From: Microdochium bolleyi
Taxonomy: Eukaryota; Ascomycota; Sordariomycetes; Xylariales; Microdochiaceae
Assembly: GCA_001566295.1 (NCBI GenBank)
Contig: KQ964245.1
Location: 2,423,524-2,487,523, forward strand
Length of the DNA stretch: 64,000 bases
Reading direction: 5' to 3'
Shown here in pieces: positions 55,636 to 64,000 of the stretch. How positions within the stretch are numbered: the first letter of the stretch is position 1; each line of letters opens with the position of its first letter. The notes beneath the pieces are model-generated. The model was not told the DNA's origin and did not search any database. It worked only from the letters and a program-made list of their open reading frames with translations. Made by a program: the position numbers and the translations under genes.

Positions 55636-57030
55636 CTAGAACTCCCTAGTCTCCCCGATATCGCAAACATCGAACACGCCCGTCTCGGCGATCCCCCTCC
55701 TCCGCAGCGCCTCCCTCAGCAGCCGCGGCGGCTCGAGGGGCTCCTCCGGCGTGAGCACCCACGTGCCCCAGTGGATCGCCATCGCCTTCTTGCACTTCGT
55801 GTCCCTGAAGATCTCGACGGCGTCGAACGGGTTCGCGTGCACCGGCGAGAAGACCTCTCGCGGGGCGTACGCCCCGATGGGGATGAGGCCCAGGTCGAAC
55901 GACCCGAAGCGCTCGCCAATCTGCTTGAACTGCGGGCACCGGGGCAGGTCCTGATGCTGCGGGCCGTAGTCGTCCTCGCCCTCGGCCATCTTGGTGACGG
56001 TGCGGTAGCCCGTGTCGCCGCCGAACCAGACGGACTTGGCGGGCGGCGCATCGGGCGACGAGCCGCCGGACTGGACTGCCCAGCTGCACCACAGCGTCGA
56101 GTTCTGGTCGAGCAGGCCCCGCCCGGAGGCGTGCTGGCACGGCAGGCAGGATATCCTGGCGCTGATGGGCTCGGGCGTGGCGGTTTCGCTGGCGGTGTCC
56201 TTGATGCCCTTGGCCGATCCGGCGGCGGGCTGCGGGACGAGCTTCAAGTCCACGCCATCCCACCAGTCCAGCTCGGTGACGTTGTCGATGCCGCTGGCCC
56301 TGAACCACTTCTCGAGCCCGAGGCCGACGAAGAAGTGCGCGTTGGGATGGTGCTTCTTGACTTCGAGCACGGACGAGTGCGACAGGTGGTCGTAGTGCGA
56401 ATGGCTGATGAGGACGGCGTCGACGTGCGGCAGCGCCGAGAGCTCGCACGGTGGAGGGGTGTAGCGCTTGAGCCCCTGGGACCTGACGGGCGCGCAGTGA
56501 TCCTCGAAGACGGGATCGAAGAGCACGCGCAGGCCGGACGGGAACTCGACGTAGTAGCAGGCGTGGCCGAGCCACGTGGCCCGCAGCTGTGGCGAGCCGG
56601 TGCGGTTCTCGAGGAAGCTGGGCTCGACCACGTTGAGCAGGCCGTCTTCCAGTTTTGGCGTCGGCCAGGTGTATTTACCGGTGAGACGACCACTATTACA
56701 CAGCCAGCCGTATTAGCATGAAAGGTTGCCAGTGAGATACAAACACGGGGACACTCACGTCATGACCGACATGACATCGGTAAAGCTGATTTCCTTGGCC
56801 GACGGGTACGGATTGCGAAATTTTGTGGTTCTGCCGAAGCAGTTCTTGACATGGTGGGACTTGGCATCGTCGGCGTTGGCCGGATCGTCGTCGTGAACGA
56901 CAGAGGGGCTGTATATGGCCATGGCCAGGGTGGCAGCTGTCGCGGTCGTGAAGGAGGCTGTCAGGAGATGTGGTCTGGAGGCAGCTTTCCTAGACAGGAA
57001 GCGCAGTCTCTGAGCGAGGAATGAGGTCAT
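55636..57030 (-). CDS. FMP30: NAPE-hydrolysing phospholipase D-like metallo-hydrolase, mitochondrial (FMP30 type)
   Basis: Two exons, 57030-56759 and 56692-55636, joined across a 66-nt intron; 442 aa. Splicing gives SVMTGRLTGKYTWPTPKLED. The N-terminus (MTSFLAQRLRFLSRKAASRP) is Arg-rich without acids, as in a mitochondrial presequence, followed by one hydrophobic helix (TASFTTATAATLAMAIY). The rest is a metallo-beta-lactamase fold with TWLGHACYYVEF and the metal ligands HSHYDH (His188, His190, Asp192, His193), His278 in PCQHASGRG, Asp317 in FGGDTGY and His398 in AIHWGT, matching NAPE-PLD. By family it cleaves N-acylphosphatidylethanolamine to N-acylethanolamine and phosphatidic acid. Yeast Fmp30 lies in the mitochondrial inner membrane. 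The ATG at 57030 was chosen; the frame upstream begins only with GTG. Confidence 0.93.
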
Positions 57031-58324
57031 GAGGATTGCGATGGGCTCGTGAGAAGCTGGCACGGCACTGGCAGTTATCTTATATGACACAGAGAGATGC
57101 GGGCATCACATCAGCTGGCCAGGGCTCAGGACTTAAGAGACCAGGACTGCGTGCGAGACTGACAAGCAGCGGCGTCTTGTCGTGCGGTCATGGCTGTCGA
57201 AAGTTCAGCCTTCAAGCAAGTCGGCATCACAGACTGCCCGAGCCGGATTTAAGAGCTGCGGGCCGGATGGGGCCGCGAACATCGACTAGCTCCGTGATGG
57301 TGCTCCGTCTAGTACATACTTGTGTGTGGCACAATGGCCGTGCCGAATGCGAGAGGACGGGGACGCTTCCAGAAAGCGGGCACTAATTACACCAGTGGTT
57401 AACGCCGAGCTCCCGGCTGCCGCTGACTGATCAGCCGCAGGACGAGGCGCGCGACGATCTCGGAGACTTGTGCCTGAGTGTATTGGTTTGACAGGAGCTG
57501 GTTCCCATTTGCTGAGGTTGGCACTCGTGGGAATGGGGTGGCCTTTTGAGGTTGCCGTTGCGCCATCAAGCGTTCCCTACTCGGTACCGTACCAAGTGAA
57601 CCACCCCACACCCTTACGAGGTCTCGGAAGTGTCTCACCATGGCATTCTGTCGCCAGTGTCCATCAGGTGCTGGTCGTACGCGCGGAGTGCCGTGTCGAT
57701 CCACGACGACCTCGCCGGGACGACACCTCATCTATATACTTTCCGCCCCTCGACGCTGCTGACGCTGCGACGAGAGAGGTTGAGATTACGCTCAGGCGCG
57801 GGCAGCCCCATTGGCGCGACAGTGGCACACCCTACAATAGGGCATGTAACAGGCCTGGCGGCACGAGGAAAGGGAGGCCCCGTATCCAGTCGGCGCTGTC
57901 ATCAAAACCCCTGGATCCGGCCTCGCGACCAGCCACTCACAGCTGCCAGAACGCGCCCGGGCTCCTCTTTGTGCACTTTGCGAGCAGGCATCCGTGTCCC
58001 CGCCTGGCCTGATTCTGGCATCTGGCTCCCCGTTGCCAGTGCTCGGTCCTGGGGTAACTTCCAGGGTTGCATGGACAGCATGATCCGGTCGGCGCAGGCA
58101 TTCCCATCCCGCTCTTAATCAACCTGCGCTTAACCACTGCCCGCAGGCAGCCGTTGGTCTCCCTCCACTCCACCCGTGTGTGGACGCTCACCACCATCGC
58201 CACCATCTCCGTAGCCCTACGCGCCAGCACTTGGCCACGACAGTGACGTCGCGTTTCGTCGCACTTGCAAAGTGTCTTTGCAGAGCTCACTGCACTGCAC
58301 CCCAACGCTTGCCACAACCCCTCA
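57031..58324. other. Divergent intergenic region
   Basis: 1.3 kb between the FMP30-like gene and the membrane-protein gene at 58325; both promoters lie here. No exon is supported. Confidence 0.5.
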
Positions 58325-59396
58325 ATGGCACACGTCACGGTGGCCGGGCTCTTGCTCGCTGCCTTTGGACCGTGGCAAGCAATGGCCACCCTGCCCAACA
58401 CCTGGGGGCTTGATGCCAACCAGGTCCCGATCAGTGACCGCCGTAAGTATAGTGCTGTCGACCTCGGATAGGCCCTCGCGCGAGATGATGACCGGTTGGC
58501 TGACGGAGGCACCGCTCCACACAGGCAGATGGTGTCAAGACCAGATGGCCAGCTGCAACATTGTCTGCGGAGCTGCCCGGGACAACGCCAACGACTGCGA
58601 CTACAACACGTTCGCATACCGGTGCCAGTGCGCCAGTGGCAAGGAGCCGGAAATGTCTCGCTGGACGAACACCATGCCCACGTACCTGTGCAGCCATGCC
58701 GCCGAGGTGTGCATCAATGCTGCCATCGACGAGGCAGGCAGGCAGAGGTGCCGCGACAACATCCAGTCAAAATGCAGCACGCGCGCGCCGAACCCCCTGG
58801 ACCTCATATTCGATGGCACAACGACAACAGGGGTAATGACCTCAGTCGTCTGGACGAAACCTACCGCGTCCTCAACTTCGCAGCTTGCGGCCACTGCCTC
58901 CGCCCCATCCGTCACCACGTTTGCCGCGGAGTCGTCCATGACGCGTGGTCCCATCATTGCCGGCGCCGTCGTCGGCGCCGTTGTCTTCATCATCGCCGTG
59001 GCTGGGCTCTTCTACTGGCTTGGCAGCCGGCGGAGGAAGCGGTCGTCCGAAGAGGACCAGCGGCGGCGCGAGCGAGGCTCGCCTCAGCCGTCGCACCCCA
59101 AGCCGAGCGAGAGCACCCTCGCCGGCAGCGATGGCTTCCCGGAGGATACCACCATGCACAAGTCCAACTCTCGGCGGGCCAGCACGATTGACAAGGAAGT
59201 CATTGGTGGCAGCAACGGCAGTAGCAGCGGGAGCGCCGTCGATGAGAAGTCCGACGGGTTCAAGACTCTGATCACGGAGAAAGCACAAGGGCACGAGATG
59301 ATCAGAGACCTCAGCGCCACATCCCCGCTCGACGATGACAAGTACTTTGACACCGCCAAGTATCGCATGCCGCCGCCGCCAGCCAAGAACCCTTGA
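58325..59396 (+). CDS. Secreted-domain, single-pass membrane protein with a Cys-rich ectodomain
   Basis: Two exons, 58325-58442 and 58525-59396, with an 82-nt intron (GTAAGT / CACACAG); 329 aa. A signal peptide (MAHVTVAGLLLAAFGPWQAM) is followed by a Cys-rich ectodomain (about 40-125) with the pattern WCQDQMASCNIVCG, NDCDYNTFAYRCQCASG, TYLCSHAAEVCINAA and CRDNIQSKC, about eleven Cys. This looks like the fungal DUF7707-type module found in small secreted and GPI proteins. A Ser/Thr-rich stalk precedes one transmembrane helix (IIAGAVVGAVVFIIAVAGLFYWL, about residues 190-211) with a RRRKR stop-transfer motif and a cytoplasmic tail of over 100 residues, rich in Ser and charge. This is a receptor-like layout. 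The ligand is unknown. Confidence 0.88.
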
Positions 59397-60074
59397 GAAC
59401 AGTACTCGTCTAACCAGTTTTTATCTTGACCTCGCGTTTTCGTTATTCGCGCCACCGAAGCATCATCTCAGGCTGCTCGCCTCGACACTTGGCCCACAGA
59501 AAATCGAGTGCCGCAATTACCATCACTTCCTTCACGAGCACCCCCAGCAAATGCCCACCCTTGCGTGCGTGCGTGCGTGCGTGCGAGGCCCATCCTGCGC
59601 CATGCTTGGACATCATCTGCGAGCAATATAGATACATATACCCCGAATATCCATGTTCTTACCATCTGAAAACACCACATTTTATACAACTGTTCACGGG
59701 ACGTACTGCTGCAAGAATACACATTCGCACTAGCCATAGTAGAGACCACATAGCACGACACACACGGAACGTTACTGTACAGGATCTGATTATGCAGAGC
59801 AATCGAAAGTACTCCAAGATGATCTACTCGCTGGGGGCATGAAATGTGCTTGGTGCGTCGTGCGCGCAGTCGTCAGCGGAGCCGCGAAGCAAATGTCGCT
59901 TTTGTTCGGGTATGATTCAGAAAAGCCAGATCCAGATACATGTCCTGCAGGCGAAAGCTGCGCAATGGTGTACTCCTAAAGAAAAGGAAAGAAACAAGGA
60001 AAAGTCGTGAGGCGCCGTGCTGTGCTGCTGTGTTGTGCTGAATCGTGCACCATGATGATGAATGTCGTCGCCCT
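59397..60074. other. Convergent 3' intergenic region
   Basis: About 680 bp between the membrane-protein gene and RXT2. It holds six TGCG units at 59562-59585. No gene is seen. Confidence 0.5.
59562..59585. repeat. (TGCG)6 tetranucleotide repeat
   Basis: Six perfect units in the 3' flank of the membrane-protein gene. Confidence 0.9.
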
Positions 60075-61686
60075 CTATCGATGAGTCCTCGTCCGCTTCT
60101 TCGCGGGTTGCGTCGTGTCTTCCTCTTCTTCGTCCTGTCCCTTCTTTAGGTCCTCGTCGAGCCCCCACTCCTCCTTGTCGTACCAGTCCTCGCCGTCCGA
60201 CATGTCGCCGTTCGGACCAACATGCGCCTCGTGCTTGGACCACGAGAGCACCGTCCTGCGCATCCGCTCGGCCCGCAGGAGGCCATGGTACAGCCTCTTC
60301 GCTCCACGGCAGACCTCTTCTTGCTTTTGCACGTAGAGCTGCAGCAGCCTCCGCACATCTTCCGCCTCCGCCTCAGGAATCCCAAGGTCTCGGTCTGGCC
60401 GTGCTGATGGTGGTGCCAAAAAGAAGGGATGGATATCGTACTGGCTGAGGCTGTCTGGTGTTGCGGGGCGGCCAAAAGATGAAGCAGCTTCGTCAGCCTT
60501 TGGTAAGGCTGATCCTGCACCGTTGGTTATGGCGTCCGCTTTCAACGGCAGTGGTCCATCCGACTTTTCATCCTCATTGTTGCGCGACCTCGTCTTGGTA
60601 CCTTCTGACTCAGCTGCTCGGTCTTCCATTATCTCATCCCCATCATTATTGACTTTGTCCGAGACGGCAATGCCTGCCTTCTCGACACCGTTGACTTCGT
60701 CGAGCCTGACGTTCTCGCCGACATCGGTCATTGAGGCATCAGCTGCCTCGCTTTGTTCTGTCGTGTCGTGCCCAGACCTGACTTCTCGAGGTATGCCATT
60801 GCTTTCGTGCTCTTTCGGAAGTCCATTCGTCTCGCCGGCCTTGCTCCCTGTGCCTTGTATGCTCCTGGACTCCGAAGTTGCTACCAGATCTTCTTCTCGG
60901 AACAATTCGATGTCGTTCTCGCCGAGCATCGCTTCGCAGGGCACCCAGGTGTGATCGCCAATGAGCTTCGTTTGCAAGTGCTTGATTTTCCACAGTGCGG
61001 CGTTCTCCTTGTGCATGATGTTGCAGCCTTGTGTTGTGAGCTCGGTGAGCGTCTTCGACGTGTAGGGCCGCGAGAGCGTCGAATGTGTGGGAAGGTCGGT
61101 TACGGAGGTGAGAGGTGCGAGGATGTCTGTAAGGCCAAGTCAGCGCGTTGTTGCCAGAATGTAGGGGTGGTCTAGAAGGGTTCGCACTTTCTAAGCGCAC
61201 CGTTGCATAAGGGTCGAAGTTGGCAGCTTCCTCAAGCAAGTCTTGTATGCGCTCGTCATCTTCCTCGCTGTCGACCTCATAGCCATCGTCATCGTAGAGA
61301 GGCATGTTGCGGCTGATGATGGCACGTCGGTATCCGGCATGGTTTATGATCTAGCGAGGGGGTTGAACTGTCAGTGCATGATTTCCAGCTAATACTGAGC
61401 AGTGCGCATTGCATCCGGAAGATTTCTAACCTCTCTGTACATATCGGGGCCTGTCGGAGGTGCGAGCTGGCCCTCGTGGACGAATCTTGACCGCTTCTTG
61501 AATTTCTGCCCGCGATTGCCGGGATGTTCGACCTCGGAGTCCGATTCCGACTCTGCATGCCAAACATTAGCAACCTGCAGCGCTCAATTAGGATGGTCTA
61601 GAAGACGGCGTACCATATGCTCTCCTCTTCTTGGCTTTCTTCATGGCCATGATGGTCTCAGCGAACAAGACCGCTTGCGACGCCAT
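60075..61686 (-). CDS. RXT2: RXT2-like subunit of the Rpd3L histone deacetylase complex
   Basis: Four exons: 61686-61614, 61552-61431, 61350-61188 and 61126-60075; introns of 61, 80 and 61 nt; 469 aa, with all junctions in phase. The N-terminal Rxt2 region is clear: ESESDSEVEHPGNRGQKFKK, RFVHEGQLAPPTGP, REIINHAGYRRAIISRN, DDDGYEVDSEEDD and, after exon 3, LAPLTSVTDLPTHSTLSRPYTSKTL split by short gaps in conservation. Next is a helical part (HKENAALWKIKHLQTKLIGD). The middle is disordered and acidic. A C-terminal helix (AEDVRRLLQLYVQKQEEVC) ends in an acidic, then basic tail (KKRTRTHR). In yeast Rxt2 helps hold the large Rpd3-Sin3 corepressor complex in the nucleus. It is divergent from TRAPPC11. 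Confidence 0.9.
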
Positions 61687-62998
61687 CTCGGAGGGGATCT
61701 GCCGAGCGGCCAACAGTGTTGTGTTTATGGTGTAGGACGTGAATTGCCTTGGACCAGGGAAAGAGTCGCCCGACTCAGAAAGCAGAAAGTCGGTTCGCCG
61801 ATGGGTGTAGTGCCGGTGGAAGGTCCCTCAGAAGGTGATCGGTCGCAAAACGGGCGTGCCTCGGAGGCAGGCTCTGTTGACAAGGGGGTTGCGATCAAAG
61901 AGGCTGGCTCAGAGGCTGCAGGAAGACAAGGACCATGCTCTTTGTCGGGCTCTATCTGTGCTGGACAATTGAGCGAGTGAATGAGGGGCGCTGGGAGACG
62001 AGGCAGGATTGTGGAGGAGAGCAGTTCACGGAAGAGTCGACGAGGCAGGCCAGGAAGCGTGGTGGACTCCTCAGGACGGACGGGGTCACTGGGAAGCAAG
62101 GCTGGCTCGGCTCCCCGAGCATGTGGGCTCTGTCACTCCAACTCTGGAGACTCGACTGGGCAAATGGCGGAAGGGGCATGCACTCTCCGAGTGGGGACCA
62201 TTAGGTCATGCCAGCCTACGCGCTCACCTGTCACAGCCGGGCATTATCGATAGAGGCCAGCGACTTGGTACGGAGTAGTCAGGAACGGATCCTTGGAGGC
62301 GGCCAAGCTCCGTGCCTTTGTCTGGCGAGCCTAACGCCGTTCAGCATGCTCCTCCAGGGCTCACTTGGAGTAAACACCCTGGTACCTTGGACAGCAGCTG
62401 CCGGTTCTACGGCAAACACATCTTCAACACAGGTGATTGCCGAGCACATACTGTAGCCAATGTCTACCATAATTTAGTTGAAGGCTGAAGTCTCTATTCG
62501 TACATGTCTTGGTTGGTGGACCATGGCTCCCTACAGACGTGGCAGCCACTCAACTGCCCAGCCGACCGTGAATCAAGAAACTTGAGATATGGCACACATT
62601 CTTGATGATATCGCAATTTCGTGGGCGCTGCCCCTTGCATTGATGATTGTAGAGAATAACGGGAAATGGTCCGGGTCCATTTGTTTTCAATTGTATTGCG
62701 ACCTACAGCACGTACCTCAGCTCACGACAAGCTCCGAGGGCGGGGCTGATCGCAAGCCGGTCATGGAGCTCCGTCGCGATTGATAGCCTCAGAGCAGCTG
62801 CCCGCCTTCCGCACCTGCATTCATCGCACAGAGCCGACGACATTCCCCCGACTGCCCTTCGAGCACAGCGAGACCTCGCCAGACAACGACGATCCTCATG
62901 AGCCAGCTCTAGAGCCAAACCGGCCGAGATCGGAACGAGAGCAAGAGTACGGCGGCCGTGGGCTGCTGTGCTAGTGCCGAGCAGCACCCTGACCGGAG
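61687..62998. other. Divergent intergenic region between RXT2 and TRAPPC11
   Basis: 1.3 kb expected to hold both promoters. Several open frames of 60-190 codons overlap here on both strands without any domain; none is called. Confidence 0.5.
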
Positions 62999-64000
62999 AT
63001 GGACGACTATCCGACGGCATGCCTCACCCACGACCTCCCCCTTCTAGTCGTCTCCGGCTTGACGTCCGCTGCTGCGAAAGCCGCTCCGTCTGAGGAGGCG
63101 CAAGGAAGCAGTATCCTTATACGATCTGAGGTGGCACCCATCGAGACACGTGAGGCAAAGTCGATACTGCACTACATTCAATCTACAGATGCCTCTCATC
63201 TTCCTTGGAACTCCGGCGATGGAGCGCGGAAATACAGATTCAAGATCAAGACGGTCGGGCGGGTACGTGGAAGCTAGGCGCCGTTTGTTGCTTTGCTTCG
63301 AAAACTCGGCTGAATGACTGACATTCACAACCGACCAGGAGTTCCACCTTCCCCCACGCCGAGCATCGTTGCCAGCTGATGTCGAGCCTCTATCGAACCC
63401 CGCCGTGCTGCACTCGCCCTTCTCGCCGCTTAGCCCAGGCTCGACCCTCTACCCGGACGGACTCGTCGACGCGAAATGGCTCGTGAAGCATCAAGAACTA
63501 GTTCCTAGCGTCTGTCTAGTCTTCTACCAGCTTACACAGGACCCGACACTGGCTACTTTGCATGACAATCAGCTGAAGACAGACGTGAATGCCCTCAAAC
63601 ATGCGCTTGCACAATCAGGGTACAAATCCCGCCTTGCGGTGGTTGTGCTCAGCGATCAGACACCATCTTCCATGAGCCAATTCCAGGAAAGGCTTGAGAA
63701 TATCAAGAAAGGCACCGGTCTCGACCCGAAGGCATCGCTCTTCGTCCTCCCCACGCGGAGAAGCGAAGCCGAGCTCGAGACAGCGCTGGACAGCGTCCTC
63801 GGGGCTGTCTTTGAGCAAGCAGGCGAGTACTACCGTGAGCTCAGCCGACGAGCACGGAAGAAGAAGAGCCGTGGCATCGTACCTCAGCCGACTGTGCCGC
63901 CCACGACCACCTCTCATACTTTATCCCTCCAAGGCTGGAATCTCCGTTATGACTTCAAGACTGCCGTGTTTGCCGAATTCCGGCAAGAGATGGACGTTGC
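62999..64000 (+). CDS. TRAPPC11: TRAPP complex subunit TRAPPC11 homologue, 5' part (cut by window edge)
   Basis: Exons 62999-63262 and 63339 to beyond 64000, joined across a 76-nt intron (donor GTACGT, acceptor GACCAG); 308 residues are visible of a protein that is usually over 1100 aa. The start MDDYPTACLTHDLPLLVVSG and, in exon 2, PDGLVDAKWLVKHQELVPSV, FYQLTQDP, LAVVVLSDQTPSS, IKKGTGLDPKASLFVLP and LQGWNLRYDFKTAVFAEFRQ match the N-terminal region of the TRAPPC11/foie gras family. The complex acts as a Rab guanine exchange factor in ER-to-Golgi and Golgi traffic, and in autophagy. The rest of the gene, with the C-terminal gryzun-type region, lies to the right of the window. Confidence 0.88.

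Noticed and set aside
1..64000. Biosynthetic cluster, transposon or CRISPR array
   Set aside because: No polyketide/NRPS/terpene core gene, no transposase or reverse transcriptase, no RIP-like AT-rich block and no spaced direct repeats were seen.

Overview
The window is nuclear DNA of a filamentous ascomycete (Pezizomycotina, most likely a sordariomycete; I cannot name the genus). Evidence: short spliceosomal introns (50-157 nt; one gap-containing intron is longer) with GTAAGT/GTATGT-like donors and CTAAC/CTGAC branch sites, GC-rich third codon positions, about one gene per 2.7 kb on both strands, and typical fungal families (Vivid/ENVOY LOV photoreceptor, KCH1 potassium transporter, NCR1, RXT2, NMNAT, CUE-Smr nuclease). 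A 10-N gap inside a poly-C tract shows that this is a draft assembly. I recognise 23 protein genes, two of them cut by the window ends. I found no rRNA, tRNA, CRISPR array, transposon or secondary-metabolite cluster.

Left part (1-22.4 kb): N-terminal part of a basic Ser/Thr/Pro-rich protein with an SxIP motif (minus, cut at the left edge); a coiled-coil protein; an intronless 3-ketoacyl-CoA thiolase paralogue without a peroxisomal signal; a convergent MmgE/PrpD-family lyase (cis-aconitate decarboxylase/2-methylcitrate dehydratase type); a kelch propeller protein; a GPI-anchored Thr/Ser-rich wall protein; a MetE-C-terminal-like zinc protein; an F-box protein; and an FMN split-barrel protein.

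Middle (22.4-45.3 kb): a tiny three-exon gene whose first intron holds the poly-C tract and the gap; two neighbouring coiled-coil proteins (1478 and 461 aa); NMN adenylyltransferase; a fused split-barrel/ferredoxin-reductase-like oxidoreductase; KCH1 with a repeated cytoplasmic tail; a roadblock-like small protein; and a short LOV-domain photoreceptor.

Right (45.3-64 kb): a 2.8-kb gene-free region upstream of the photoreceptor with GATCGA elements; the NPC1 homologue NCR1; a CUE2-like CUE/DUF1771/Smr protein; a mitochondrial NAPE-PLD-like metallo-hydrolase (FMP30); a Cys-rich single-pass membrane protein; the Rpd3L subunit RXT2; and the 5' end of TRAPPC11.

Most genes are unrelated housekeeping or regulatory genes and do not form one pathway. 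NCR1, FMP30 and TRAPPC11 share a broad lipid and membrane-traffic theme, but their adjacency is probably ordinary microsynteny. No obviously new multi-gene system is visible. The best leads are the LOV protein with Ser where Vivid has its conserved Gln, the unrecognised 79-aa protein, and the paired coiled-coil genes. Splice sites were placed by hand from reading-frame continuity and consensus sites; no alignment or database search was possible.
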